A stretch of DNA of 64,000 bases from Endomychus coccineus (GCA_958510875.1 OY294067.1:254029736-254093735), one strand, 5' to 3'. Positions 1 through 11,320 are shown, counted from the stretch's first letter. Notes: generated by a model from the letters alone, not told the origin. Made by a program: numbers and translations.

Positions 1-802
1 GCTCTGCAAATTTTGATATATATTCAATAGGTGTTACATACAACAAGAATTTCTATTTTTTCAACATTTTTATGATACACGGGTACCTCATGATGAATAA
101 AATTGAAATATCTTGCATATAGACTTGAATTAGCATCGGTACTTAATTTTAATTATCACCAGGCACCTGGGTAACAAAAGAATGATGTAAACAATGTAAG
201 TTGACGCGCCTCTCGTGAGTATTTAGGGAATCAACAACTGCAACTATACTATACATATTATGTAGTTAACACATTATGTTACTCCATCAGATGGCAACAG
301 TATCGTTTCAAAGATCATTTTTATTACTTGCGAATTTTTATTGTATGCAGACAGCTTGTGTTAAATAAAATTGGAAACGTGTAACGTTTCATTCTTCAAA
401 TAAATTGTGGCCCTGTTAAACATGAAATTCCAATATATCAGAAATGGCTTTACATTTGGAATAATCTGTTATAATTAAAGATGAGTTGTATTGCAAAAAA
501 GTTCATTTTTTCAGTTAGCATAAAAATATAACTTTCGACTGCACGAGGACAGAGGATTGAGTAAATAAATAACGTCGAGTATATGCGTGCTGTTGTAGCT
601 GTATACAGTGTATATTGTGTATACGCAGTGTATACGTATACCTGTCCTGTATACCGTAATCGAGAGCACTGGCTCACACAGGCAGGCTCACCAACACCTA
701 CTCAGATATGCACACGTGTGTAAGCGTATATAGAGACTGCCTGACGCCTGACTCGATTCCCTCACGGCCGCAGTTGCGCACGCAGCAGTATACATAAGAG
801 TA
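1..802. other. Non-coding AT-rich stretch, no gene seen
   Basis: No coding similarity is visible on either strand. Positions about 599-655 are unusually rich in GTATAC and TGTATA words (alternating purine/pyrimidine). The short minus-strand reading frame at 450-677 follows this simple sequence and is not credible as a gene. Confidence 0.6.
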
Positions 803-2599
803 TTCCCTGCGACCTCCCCCGAGGTATCCGGGCGTCTTGACCCCTAGATATCGATGAAATTAATAAAAAAAAAATTTTAATGTTTGCTAACTATACTGAT
901 GTTTTCGACGTAAAAAAACTCTTCTGCAATACCTGGTGTACCCTGAGTCCGGGTAACCATGTCATCTCCTAGGAATTTGTTAATTTTTCTCAATTAAATG
1001 TAACAAATTCTTGCTCTCGCCGATCACGACTATGACACTCGCAATGTTCTGCAAATTACCTGGGGGTGTTTCCGGGTCCCTGGAGCTCTCTGTATCTACG
1101 TCATCTTCTAGGAATTTGTTGATTTTTCTTCATAAAAGGTAACAAATTTTGGCTCTCGGGGGTCTTCAAAGTCACCTATTACGACTGTGACACTCACAAT
1201 GTTTTGCAAATTATCTTGGCGTGTTCCCGGGTCCCTGGAGCCCTCTGTAGCAACGATGAACAAATTCCAGCCCTCGGTGTTTTTTATTGTAGCCGATCAC
1301 GATTATGATTCTCACAATTTTCTATAAATTACCTGGGGATGTTTCTAGGTCCCTGGAGCCCTGTTTATCTAAACCATCTTCTAGGAATTTGTTAGTTTTT
1401 CTTCATAAAATGTAACAAATTCTGGGTCTCGGTGGTTTTTATTGTCGCCGATTATGATACTCACAATGTTGTGCAAATTACCTGGGTGTGTTTCTGGGTA
1501 TCCCGGGCCATGCTTATCAATGTCATCTTCAAGGAATTTATTAAATTTTATTAATAAAATGTAACAATTTTTGGCTCTTGGGGATATTCGAAGTCGCCGA
1601 TCACGATTATGATATTCTCAAAGCTCATGCATAGTCGTGATCCTGAGAACAGAAACTACGGATTTTTATATTTATTGGTATTTTCTTAATATCTAAGAAC
1701 ATAACAAATTCCTAGAAGATGACATAGATACAGAGGGCTCCAGGGACCCAGAAACACCCCCAGGTAATTCGCAGAACATTGCGAGTGTCATAGTCGTGAT
1801 CGACTTTGAAATCCCCCGAGAGTCAGAATTTGTTACCTTTCATGAAGAAAAATTAACAAATTCCTAGAAGATGGCGTAGATAAGCAGAACATTGTGAGTA
1901 TCATACTCGTAATCGGCGACAATAAAAACCCCCGAGGGCTAGAATTTGTTACGTTTTAAGAAGAAAAATTAACAAATTCCTAGAAGATGACGTAGATACA
2001 GAGGGCTCCAGGGACCCGGAAAGACCCCTAGGTGATTTGCAGAACATTGCGAGTGTCATTATCGTGATCGGTGACTTTGGAAACCCCCGAGAGCTAGAAT
2101 TTGTTACATTTAATCAAGAAAAATTAACAAATTCCTAGAAGATGACGATGTTACATGAACTCAGGGTACGCCAGATATTGCAGACGTTTTTCACGTCATA
2201 ATCATCACTAGCAACTTTTATATCACCTCTTGAACAGTTAACAAACATTAAAAATAATTTTCTTATTAATTTCATCAATATCTAGGGCGTCAGAATGCCC
2301 GAACACCCAGTGGGAGGTCCAAGGGGACCTCAGGGAATTTTCTCGATAGCATATTCGTGTTCAGCGACCCCAGAAACCCTCGAAAAATCAATTGGAGTCC
2401 GTTTTGTTTATTCACCTCAAAAAGTGCATTCAGAAAAATGCATTTTTTGGCTGCAGAAATGCAATACATTTTTTCCTAAAAAAGAATACTGGGCTCTAAA
2501 TCACTTTCTGAATCGAATGCAGAAAACCGCATCTCAATCCATCCAACTACGCCAAGTTTGGAAGGTATGGCCTATTTTAGTGCTTTATTTCCACGATTA
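803..2599. mobile_element. Foldback element, family 1, left-truncated copy
   Basis: This is a large inverted repeat. The left arm (about 803-1620) and right arm (about 1685-2599) are reverse complements. Each arm contains several degenerate copies of a unit of about 140 bp, recognisable by AGGAATTTGTTAATTTTTCT and CTCGGGGGTTTT. The right arm ends CCACGATTA|CAG at 2599, a slightly mutated form of the terminus of the complete copy at 53924-55242. The left arm lacks the outer ~300 bp found in that copy and starts near TTCCCTG at 803. A long open frame on the plus strand (2295-2738) is an accidental reading of the right arm. No transposase is present, so the element is non-autonomous. Confidence 0.75.
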
Positions 2600-2602
2600 C
2601 AG

Positions 2603-3456
2603 CATCCTGGACCCCCATTTACATCTCATAGACGCCCAATTTTTTTTCCCTGAAATGGACTCCTTGCAGGTCGTCATAGGCACCTGGGGGTCGATACCGA
2701 AAGTGATCTATACTTCGGGTATCACTGTATCTAGGTGAAGTAATTCCTACAACTGCGTTATTGAATGAACAAGGAATCGATAAACATTTGAAACATAGGG
2801 TTACGATACGGTAATTTTATTGTAACTAAGTGAGGGCAATATGTGGCTCACTGAAAATAGACGGACATGACCTTTAGTTATATCTAACTCTTCATACACT
2901 TTCATAATGTAAACAATTTGCCAGTTAACGACATGAAAATATCAGCACAAAACCGCAGCAGCTGGAGCGATAAGTTATCGTTCCGCCAGTGTTCCGATAA
3001 CCTCTGGTCAATAGTATTTTCAAATTCCTGTGTATTTACAATCAATATCATGTGATTATTGTTATACTATGGCACAAATCTATACGGTTATTTGATCTTG
3101 TTATGTAAACTGTTCATAAAATTAGAGCTACAACAAAGAGTTCAACCTCGTGTGATAATCTATGAGTAAATAACTAGTACATGAAACATGTTTATGATTC
3201 GTATTTTTATAAAACATACGGAACCCCAATCGCGTATAGACTTTTAACTGATAAAAAGTAATTAAAAATAATAACACTATGACAACATCGATTCGACCGT
3301 GTTATTGAGTGAATAATGAGGTTGATCTCCTAAAATATGTATTCAAGATAATGTTATCTCAACTACCGGAAATTACCTAGATGAAATTATCCATACATTT
3401 AAAAATTAATTCCATTCGAACTATCTATAAAAGTGGGAAAACTTATGACTATAAGT
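2603..3456. other. Intergenic, nothing recognised
   Basis: AT-rich sequence without a supported gene, terminal repeat or RNA motif. Confidence 0.5.
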
Positions 3457-3600
3457 AGATTAGACAAAGTTAAGGTTGTTCTAGGTCGAACTGTGACAAC
3501 ACGTCTACCGGTCCCAGACAGCTGTTTCGCTTTTCTCATAGGTTCATCAGTGGAACGAGTAGGACGATTAAGTCACTATTCGACCACCTCCGCCACAGTT
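3457..3600. repeat. Paralogue of the foldback insertion target, apparently unoccupied
   Basis: The left half (about 3460-3517, ending GTCCCAG) matches the sequence immediately left of the foldback at 53924 (and 50461). The right half (about 3518-3565, TTTCGCTTTTCTCAT then CATCAGTGG) matches the sequence immediately right of that foldback at 55246 onward. The two flanks are joined directly here with one CAG, as expected for an unfilled copy of the same dispersed repeat. The repeat itself is not identified. Confidence 0.6.
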
Positions 3601-4000
3601 ACAGAAAACCCCATTTGGAAATTCTAGAGCACCAAAATTGAAAGAATTATTTACAATGCAACGCATTGATTCAAAGTTTCCACGCGTTTCAAAGAAACGA
3701 CGGGGATAGTCTTAATTATTGCGTATTTACTAAAATGAGGGTAGTTATTTACCCCCTTGTCTGTAAGTTGCAAGTGATTATTTTAGGAGTGCTATTCCTC
3801 TATGCTGGTATCAAGATGTTACATTAAATCAGACAGTCTTTCTTAGTCATCACGTATTCAATAAAACGTGGGTTGATATTTACCCATTCGCTCTGGGAAC
3901 TATCAGACGGGTGCTACTGATCTTGTTTGATAGTACGATTTCACCTGGCAGCAATATGTTTTGCTTATTTTATTTACTCTCGCAATTTGTTGTAATTTTT
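3601..4000. other. Intergenic with two degenerate ~127-bp copies
   Basis: Two loosely similar segments, around 3722-3762 and 3849-3889, share a GGGT...TATTTACCC hairpin-like core. No gene is recognised. Confidence 0.35.
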
Positions 4001-4469
4001 AAGCTATTACATATAGCTTTTATCGCGGGCTTTGAGCGCGGCGACCGAATCAAGAAATTCCGTAACGAAAAATAATGTAAGACCTAAACACCTAACATGT
4101 GTCAAATTAATTAATTAATTTGAAGTTTCTAAAAGTGAGAAATTTCGCTATTTTATACGAATGTTATAACACTCTAGCGCTTTAGACTCCGGGATTTTCA
4201 CGTGGCCTATCGAAATTAGAAGGTTCGAATTATCTAAAAACATAATTGCATGAACTGCAGACGTCCTCTGTAATTAGCTACGAACGAAATCATTTTGACA
4301 TATGCCTCTAGGAGCTCGCTACGCGTCAGTTAGAGTTTATACGTTAGACGCGCGTAGCAGAGACCTGAGAGTACTTGTTTCTATTAAGCTATTGCATATA
4401 TTGCATATAGCTTTTATCGCGGGCTTTGAGCGCGGCGACCGAATCAAGAAATTCCGTAACGAAAAATAA
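4001..4469. repeat. 75-bp direct repeats flanking a ~310-bp insert
   Basis: The segment 4001-4075 recurs almost exactly at 4386-4469, apart from a ~9-bp internal expansion. It contains TTTATCGCGGGCTTTGAGCG and ends CGAAAAATAA. The repeats bracket 4076-4385, a short copy of the repeat core also seen at 22.5, 29.2 and 42.5 kb. A direct repeat this long is far beyond a normal target-site duplication. It resembles Helentron terminal sequence (compare 5537-5559). Confidence 0.6.
4076..4385 (+). repeat. Short copy of shared repeat core (copy A)
   Basis: Contains the family landmarks AATTTGAAGTTTCTAAAAGTG, GCGCTTTAGACTCCGGGAT and GAGCTCGCT, then jumps to GAGACCTGAGAGTAC. The middle ~150 bp present in copies at 22520 and 29182 are missing. 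Non-coding. Confidence 0.6.
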
Positions 4470-4509
4470 CAGGAACTCGTTTATGTTGCGCTCTCTCGGG
4501 TGACTAAAA

Positions 4510-5348
4510 TTGAAAAATTGTATATCACGACAAAGAACGATAATTCTACATTCATCTTTGTTGCAAAAATTCAAAAGACTTCCTTTAAATAGTGTTCAGA
4601 CGACAGCTCAAAGTGTCTTAGATTTCATTAGTAATAGGAATGGCATTTCAATAATGACTTTCAATTGCCAAAGTCTAATTAGTCACAAATACGATTTACA
4701 AGATTCAGTTACGAGACAAACAAATGTGTTACTTCTTGCCGAAACTTGCATGGCGCATGATAATCCGACTGAAATACCTAATTTCAATTGTATTGTTCAA
4801 TTCAAACGAGATACTGTTCCAAAAGGTGGGGTAGCTATTTACCAAAATAATAATAATGTTACTCCGAGTATTGAAATACATATTGCACACGTTAGCGATG
4901 TTAATGTTAGGCGCTCATTTGTTGGAGATATTTGTGCGTGCTTATGCAAACTTAGAAATGGCCTACACATAGTCATGGTAGCAATTTACATTTCTCCGAA
5001 TCCAAAATTGGACGAGGTAGAGCATTTTTTCATCGCACTTTACTGGAGTACACTGAAGAAGGGACGAAAATACTTGGTACAAATGGTAATAAATTTCCAC
5101 TTATCTTGGCTGTCGATTTCAACATCAACTACGCTGTTAAAAAATCAGAACGGTTGACAACTTTTCTTTCGGAAAAATTGAATTTGAAAATGAATAATGA
5201 TCCACAAGAATCCACAACAAAATATGGGACCACCATTGACGAGGTATTTTCCAGATATTTAGAGGATCAAGTCTCAAACTTATGTCTCTTATTTCAGTTA
5301 TTCAGTTACCATAAACCTATAGTTTCAATGATAAAAATTTCTGAATAA
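4510..5348 (+). pseudogene. Helentron-type C-terminal AP-like endonuclease fragment
   Basis: The product resembles the exonuclease-endonuclease-phosphatase domain found at the C-terminus of insect Helentron Rep/helicase proteins, of LINE origin. The first open frame (4510-5157) has FNCQSL near residue 51, LLLAETCM with the expected catalytic Glu near residue 78, KGGVAIY and YISPN. The homology then moves to a second frame (5106-5348), where ILAVDFN occupies the place of the usual GDFN (Gly changed to Val), followed by NDPQESTTKYGTTIDEVFSRYL and FSYHKPI. The two frames overlap around 5085-5150, so there is a frameshift. The Rep and helicase parts are absent. The start at 4510 is only the first Met of the frame. 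The family call is from memory of related proteins, so moderate confidence. Confidence 0.65.
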
Positions 5349-5536
5349 CCTACATGTATTGTAAGATAATAAAAATATTTTAAACGATATTAACTTCTCA
5401 TTTATTCAATAAAAGAAAAAAATTTGTTTTCTCATCGGTCACCACGCTCAAAAAGTGTAACTTGAATTAATATCGAAGAAAAAAAAATACTTCATAAAAA
5501 AAATAATAATAATAATTACATAAGTTGATAAAAAAT

Positions 5537-5559
5537 GCTATGCAATAGCTTTACCGCGG
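5537..5559 (+). repeat. Probable Helentron terminal motif
   Basis: GCTATGCAATAGCTTTACCG lies ~190 bp after the endonuclease stop. It resembles the direct repeat at 4001 and 4386 (AAGCTATT...ATAGCTTTTATCGCGG) in the same orientation. Position and sequence suit the terminal region of a Helentron-derived element. I cannot confirm the exact end. Confidence 0.4.
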
Positions 5560-5769
5560 CAGTCCAAGAGTGCCACACGTATTTTTTTATACGTCTTGTG
5601 AATGTATGCAGAATGAAACCGAAATGAATTATTCTCTTAACTTCCCTTCAGTTTTTGGTCAACTGAAGTCTAAATTCATTACCGTAGGTAACGTGTTTTT
5701 ATTTTGTGCTACAAATGTAAGTTCTTCATCCCATATGAATATTATTAACACATAAGTATGCAACAGAAA

Positions 5770-6090
5770 ATACATGTCCTCATGATCATAGATGATTTAT
5801 ATAAAAGATAATGTTCCAAGTTGCACGAGTATGGCGTCCATTAGTAGTCACCCTAGGAAATGTTTTGATATTTTTTGGGCAATCCGCAAATTAAGTCATA
5901 TTATATGTTTTTTGAGGGGCTGATCACGATGTGGTTGACATTTGGACTTACTCCAATTCATACATTATGACTAAATTTGCGGATTTCTCAAAAATACCAA
6001 AAATCAGCGTTTTCACTCCTTGAATGATTGCACTATTGTTGGGACATATTTATTCATCCTACTAAAATAGCTGTAATGAGATTATTGAAA
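5770..6090 (+). repeat. Dispersed repeat, second copy inverted at 24985-25135
   Basis: AAAAGATAATGTTCCAAGTTG (start ~5800) and TTCATCCTACTAAAATAG (~6053) reappear in reverse complement near 25110 and 25040. The interior has a weak inverted repeat around ATCCGCAAATT / AATTTGCGGAT (5881-5985). No coding similarity was seen. Confidence 0.5.
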
Positions 6091-6393
6091 AAAGATTTGA
6101 AAAACACAGACTGATTTAAATATTTTGATAATACGGTATATTGAGTGTTTGTTAGTTTCCATAAATGATAATGCTCACAAAAAGTATTTAGTAACGTTCT
6201 TGAACCTTCAGAAAACTATTTCATCACTGTTTTTCTGTCATTCAACACAAAAATATATATTTCTTGGTATTGTTGAATTTGGATTCGATGCAAGAAGAAT
6301 CAGTAAGTAGGTACTTTATTTTTCTTGACTCATTTGGTAAGCACTACAACAGTTTGTGAATTACATTTAAGATTACAAATGTATTGTAATGTA

Positions 6394-6752
6394 CCGGGTG
6401 TCCCAGTATACGTGTTCCAATGGATTATCTCAGTCATTTCGAAAGATAAAAATTTGAAAATTTTACGATCTCCAATTCGTTCAAGGAAACTTTTACTGAG
6501 AAAAACAAAAATTGAAAGTCACTCCTTGGCAAGATAATTTTGAGTAGAAACCAAAAATTGCAAAAAATCTACAGTGTGCTATTTGAAACAAAAAAGTCAG
6601 AGTCACTTCCGGTCAAACCGGAAGTGACTTTCAATTTTTGTTTTCCTCAGTTGAAGGTTCTTTGAATGAATTGGAGATCATGAAATTTTCAAATTTTTAT
6701 CTTTCGAAATGGCTGAGATAATCCATTGGAACAGGTATACTGGGACACCCGG
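6394..6752. mobile_element. Palindromic MITE of mariner/Tc1 type with TA duplication
   Basis: The termini are CCGGGTGTCCCAGTATAC and its reverse complement, flanked on both sides by TA (6392-6393 and 6753-6754), the target duplication of the mariner/Tc1 superfamily. The whole 359 bp is nearly palindromic, with arms meeting near 6570. No coding sequence. Small reading frames here are side effects of the palindrome. Confidence 0.8.
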
Positions 6753-6806
6753 TATAATAAGTAAGGAACTCCTAAGTTTGTTTGTAAAACAGTTTATTTC
6801 AAGAAC

Positions 6807-7545
6807 AGCATGATGTGGTCCAGACTTATATGTGAAAATGCCCAGTTCCTGTCTTTTAGGATGCTTCTTCACATTCTTCCTTTTTTTCGAAACGTGTACA
6901 CATGCTACTATTATTATCAAATCCTCATCAGAGGAGTCCCTGTTGTTTGCAGGTTTGTTGTCAATTATTGGTAACTGCCTATTTTATTTCACACGGTCAC
7001 GAACCAGCATGATGTAGTCCAGACTTATATGTGAAAATGCCCAGTTCCTGTCTTTTAGGATGCTTCTTCACATTCTTCCTTTTTTTCGAAACGTGTACAC
7101 ATGCTACTATTATTATCAAATCCTCATCAGAGGAGTCCCTGTTGTTTGCAGGTTTGTTGTCAATTATTGGTAACTGCCTATTTTATTTCACACGGTCACG
7201 AACCAGCATGATGTAGTCCAGACTTATATGTGAAAATGCCCAGTTCCTGTCTTTTAGGATGCTTCTTCACTTTCTTCCTTTTGTTCGAAACGTGAACACA
7301 TGCTACTATTATTATCAAATTCTCATTGGAGGAGTCCCTGTTGTTCGTAGGTTTGTTGTCAATTATTGGTAACAGCCTATTTTGTTTCTCACGGTCACGA
7401 ACCAGCATGATGCCGTCCAGACCTTCATGTGAATATGCCCAGTAACTGTCTTTCAGGATCTTCTTCACTTTCCAAATTTGGTTCGAAACGTGTACACATG
7501 CTACTATTATTACTAAATATTCATCGGATGAGTCTCTGTTCGTCC
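6807..7545 (-). pseudogene. Four tandem 199-bp copies of a Harbinger-like N-terminal segment
   Basis: Four direct repeats start at 6807, 7006, 7205 and 7404 with an exact 199-bp period; the last is partial. Copies 1 and 2 are almost identical, while 3 and 4 are more diverged. On the minus strand each copy reads roughly SSDEN-LIIIVACVHVSNKRKK-VKKHPKRQELGIF followed by LDYIMLVRDR. This resembles the N-terminal region of insect Harbinger-type transposase proteins (acidic start, hydrophobic run, basic block). A 199-bp period shifts the frame at each copy boundary, and copies 3 and 4 are joined by a readable frame (7196-7555), so the array cannot encode an intact protein. The family assignment is tentative. 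Confidence 0.55.
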
Positions 7546-7635
7546 CTCGGTCCATGACGGTCGCAGCCCGATAGGAGCATAATCAGTGCACAAACAGGGC
7601 ACAGTTCTACGAGTACTTGTGAAAATCAGCCTTAA

Positions 7636-9418
7636 CAGAGCTGTGCCGGGCACTGATAAAAAATGCTCGCAAGCACAAAGTACTAAGCACTCAAAAAAAG
7701 TGCTTTCAGGCAGTAACCATTGATAGTCCAGGCAATAAGCCCGGAAAAAGACCATAATAAAAAAAAATATAGTAAGCTCAGGAAAATCTCAAATTTCTCA
7801 AATTTCCTATATGGAGAGAGTTTTTTGAGAAAAATAACAGCGGAAACGTAATCAGCGACCCAAAAAACCTACTATACGTCATTTTTGCAACAAAATTATA
7901 AATTATATATTATATATAAATTTTCCAAATTTCTCATCTGGAGGGAGTTTTCCGAGAAAACTAACTGTGTAATCGTGATCAGCGACTCAAAAAACATACT
8001 AGGTGTCATTTTCGGCTCTTAATTCATTAATTTTGGACTGTTTTTATAAGAATGCTCCTCTGAGGGGTTGAAACCCTGTTTTGAGGGGGTAGGAAGGTCG
8101 ACCCCCGCGGTCTTGATAGTCATGGATGATCTATGGGGTATTAGGAACAAAATGCAAAAAAAATTTTGAAATTCTAGCTTACTATATTTTTTTTTATTTT
8201 CTGGTTCGTTGCCTGGACTAAGCGCTGTCAATAACAAAGTTTTCGAACGCACTAAGCACTTTTAGAGAATGATTTCAAATCACGAGAACTAAGCACTTTT
8301 TGAAATATGAATGATCGAGTGGTATAACTTATCCCCAGTTTAATTTGTAAACCAAAATAACGGCCAATAACAATTATATAGGACGACAATATTGTTACAA
8401 AACTGTCTTTTTTTAATTTTCAAACAAGAAACTCTATTAAATTAATAGATGAATAGAAAATAGAAAAGAAATTAACGACTCACGAAAAAAAAAATATTTT
8501 TGGTGATATGTTATTAAAATTTATTGATATATCCGTCAATCTTGACAAAAAGAAGAGACTATGTGTTGTTATTGGTTAATATCAAGACACATTTTGAGTA
8601 ATTCATGAGCGGAATATCTGAATTGGAATGGATATGCGACAATCAGAAATCCTTTTTTATTGCTTGAGAAAACATCTAGTTAAAATTTCCAGTAAAAAGG
8701 TAGTAATAAGCTGAAGCACTATACAAATCAAAAAATGCTTCTAATTTCTTCCACTATCGGTTTCAACTTTACCTTTATGAACGACAATTTGAGTGGAAAA
8801 ACCGGTATGTTTTCGTTCTAAAAGAATTTATATTCATTTCATATTATAGGGCAGCCGTTAGATGATTGATATTTTGACATGCATAATGAATGTTACTTCT
8901 TCAAAACGAAACGATACAATATGTTCTATGTCCATTAATTTATGAGAGAAAGAGATAACACCATATTAAACCCTATAACAGTAATATCAGGATATTTCGA
9001 AATATTTTGTTTTCACAATTTTTTCTAGATATGGACGTGAGTTTTAGCGTTAATTATTAACATTTATTAATATCCAATTCAAAATATCAATATTCAATAA
9101 TAGCAATATAACAAACTTCATATGAAAATGAATTTTTTTAAGTAAATCACTGAGTGTTATAAGTGCCTCATAATCGAAAAATGAATTTGTTTTACTACTG
9201 CTTTCTTCTTGGTGAACAGTGGAACAGCGAATCAGAAAAGCCACCGTATAAAAAATTACACTTATGAAGAGCACTAAGCACTAAGCCCTATAACAAAGTG
9301 CTCAAAGCACTATGCGGTAAACACCTTTTGAAGAAGTGCTTGTAAGCATAGTACGCACGAATACAGAAATGCTTAGGGTATTAGACAAGCACTAAGCATA
9401 GTGATTAGCACAGCTCTG
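7636..9418. mobile_element. Candidate hAT-like non-autonomous element
   Basis: The left end CAGAGCTGTGC (7636) is matched by GCACAGCTCTG ending at 9418, a typical hAT-style terminus (CAGRG). Both subterminal regions are rich in short copies of AGCACTAAGCACT and AAGTGCTT, as expected for transposase-binding repeats. No matching 8-bp target duplication was found (AGCCTTAA versus TTGCATGT). No hAT transposase was found inside. A separate foldback (7724-8220) is nested within. The rest (8221-9260) shows no coding similarity. Confidence 0.5.
7724..8220. mobile_element. Foldback-like element with TAGTCCAGG ends
   Basis: The left end TAGTCCAGGCAATAAGCC and the right end, whose reverse complement is TAGTCCAGGCAACGAACC, form ~45-bp inverted repeats that extend into AAAAAATATAGTAAGCT. 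The ends share the TAGTNNAG pattern with the larger foldbacks at 28537, 32957 and 53924. No target duplication was visible (TGA versus AGC). The minus-strand open frame 8019-8252 has no recognised domain. Confidence 0.6.
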
Positions 9419-9426
9419 TTGCATGT

Positions 9427-10005
9427 ATAATGTAATGTTCACTATGATTTCAGGAACTAAACCCTTCTTAACTGTCTTGTATTATTTTGAAAAAAGTTCT
9501 AGTTTTCTATTAATCCAGTTAGTGTTCATAAACTCAAAATAAACATATCTCATCTGAAAGCGTTTTTCTCTGATTCTATTTGAATATGTTTTGACTACAT
9601 GATTACATATTTTATCATTTTTATGAGCAAATCGTTGTCAATTGAATTTTAAGTAGAATTTTAATGCCGTTACTATACTGATTATCTTGAAATGATAAAT
9701 AGTTGTTGGTGTTCAAACAAGTTGAATTTATTAATTTGATTTGATATGGGAATTATATTTTGTCACACCTATTCTATTGTTCTTCCAACGCTTTGCTATT
9801 GTCTCATTGCTATCTACTTTCCATAAGTACGTTATAATGATACATCTTGAGCAAATAAGGAAACCTCAATAATGTTCCAACATCTGCATGATAATTATTT
9901 ATCTAATATTATATATTATTGCTTGAAATTGGGCTGCCATTGAATCTTAGAAATTGAGAGCTCTGAAGTTATTACAAGACAACATACATTTATAATCGCA
10001 TGCAA
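9427..10005. other. Intergenic, nothing recognised
   Basis: AT-rich; no supported gene or element ends. Confidence 0.45.
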
Positions 10006-10007
10006 TA

Positions 10008-10205
10008 CGGGGGCAAGGTGAAAAGTCCCTGAAAAATAAAACAGATGGCGCCGCAATCGAAAATCTCATGTGACATTTATAATGTACCATCCTGGTCTAG
10101 AACGCATCAAAATTTTCAAACTGATATGTCATTCAGTTGTTTTGACACCCATTGAAAGGAGACCACCTTGAAGGTTTTTGTAAGCATCGAAAAAAGTGAA
10201 TTTTG
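10008..10205 (+). pseudogene. Mariner 5' end fragment
   Basis: After a TA at 10006-10007 comes CGGGGGCAAGGTGAAAAGTCCC, similar to mariner terminal repeats (GGCAAAAGTCCC type). About 170 bp later the frame reads IEKSEF-CV before a stop, like the start of a mariner transposase (MEKxEFRVL). The rest of the transposase is missing; a different repeat follows at ~10200. Confidence 0.45.
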
Positions 10206-10860
10206 CGTCTAGGTTAATAGTAGTTTACGTAACAAGTCCCGAAAGTGGTCTTTTACTGGACGAGTGGGCAAATTGCAGGGCGAGCCGCAGGCGAGTCCTG
10301 CAAGCCTGCGAGTCCAGTAAAAGCACTTTTGGGACGTATTACGTACAATATTTTTTTTAAAACAGACATTGTTGTACCATAAACTTCATATTATTCAGTT
10401 TATATTTTTATAACAAAAACTCTTTATTAATTAACTTTTCAAAAATTTGGTATGTTTGTTCATATCGTATCCGGGATTTCGACGGTAATAAATCAAACGT
10501 TGCTTGGGTGGCCGCCTTAACAATTCATCTGGTATAATTTCATCTTCCATTAATTCACAATCATTTTGAATATCCATTTTATAATAAATATCCCGTTTTC
10601 AACTAAATGTCAAAATATGTCAAGTTATTTTATAGTTTTAAATAATACAAAACTCGGTTACTATAGAAACCAATTGACCGCTATCTTAGACTAACTATTT
10701 TATTATTTTTTTCATTAGATAGGCCGGAAAGTAAATAAAAATGAGTCCGGTAAAAGCTTTTACCGGACTATCACAATAATTTTCTGGCTCGGTCCGACAA
10801 AATGAGATTTTCTGACCTAAAAATAAACCGGAAAGTACTAATTTCTGGCCGGTTTTAAAA
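10200..10860. mobile_element. Unclassified element with inverted segments and one small ORF
   Basis: Positions 10221-10345 form an imperfect hairpin: AAGTCCCGAAAGTG and CTTTTACTGGAC are mirrored by GTCCAGTAAAAG and TTTGGGACGTATTACG, with a GC-rich loop (GCGAGCCGCAGGCGAGTCC). At 10741-10773 there is a palindrome GTCCGGTAAAAGCTTTTACC. Repeated CCGGAAAGTA and GTCCGGT words suggest one element. Boundaries and superfamily are unresolved. Confidence 0.4.
10431..10577 (-). CDS. Small ORF, 48 aa, inside unclassified element
   Basis: An uninterrupted frame from ATG (10577) to TAA (10431) encodes 48 residues: an acidic N-terminus (MDIQNDCELMEDEIIPDELL) followed by a basic RRPPKQRLIYYRRNPGYDM and a lysine-rich end. 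The acidic-then-basic layout is non-random, but I do not recognise a domain. It may be a relic exon of the surrounding element. No start-site evidence beyond the Met. Confidence 0.25.
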   Translation of the reverse strand: MDIQNDCELMEDEIIPDELLRRPPKQRLIYYRRNPGYDMNKHTKFLKS

Positions 10861-10869
10861 AAACATTAT

Positions 10870-11151
10870 TCCATACGTTCAAAAACATTATGCAAACCAA
10901 AGCATCGCTTGTTAAACAAAAATTGTAATTGATCACGCAGCTTCGCTCACTTTTGTTAGCAAACTAGTTTTCGGTCATTCCTGCGAATCAAATGTATATA
11001 ATTGTAGGAATAAAAAATAAAATTAAAAGTAAGAAAATTGTAATTGGACGACAAGAAGAGGGTCAAAATTCACTTGCAAGATTTCACCCGAACGTAATAA
11101 AAATCGATAGATAAGCAAGGCAAGTTAAATAAAAGCTGGTGTAATGATTTA
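10870..11151. other. Intergenic, nothing recognised
   Basis: No element end or coding sequence supported here. Confidence 0.4.
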
Positions 11152-11320
11152 GGACCAACCACGGTCGTACATTCAGGTCTGGAAACTCGAGGTTGTTTCC
11201 TATGTGAGAACTGGGATCGCTAAGCGTCGACTTTCGCGTAGTACCAAAAGACGCCACGTAAGAGTATTCTCTGACAACTGTCAGTTGACTTGTCAACACA
11301 AGGAATACCTGCGTTTTTAG

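Noticed and set aside
2295..2738. 147-codon plus-strand open frame
   Set aside because: Lies wholly in the right arm of a foldback and its flank; the mirrored arm and the other copies break the frame.
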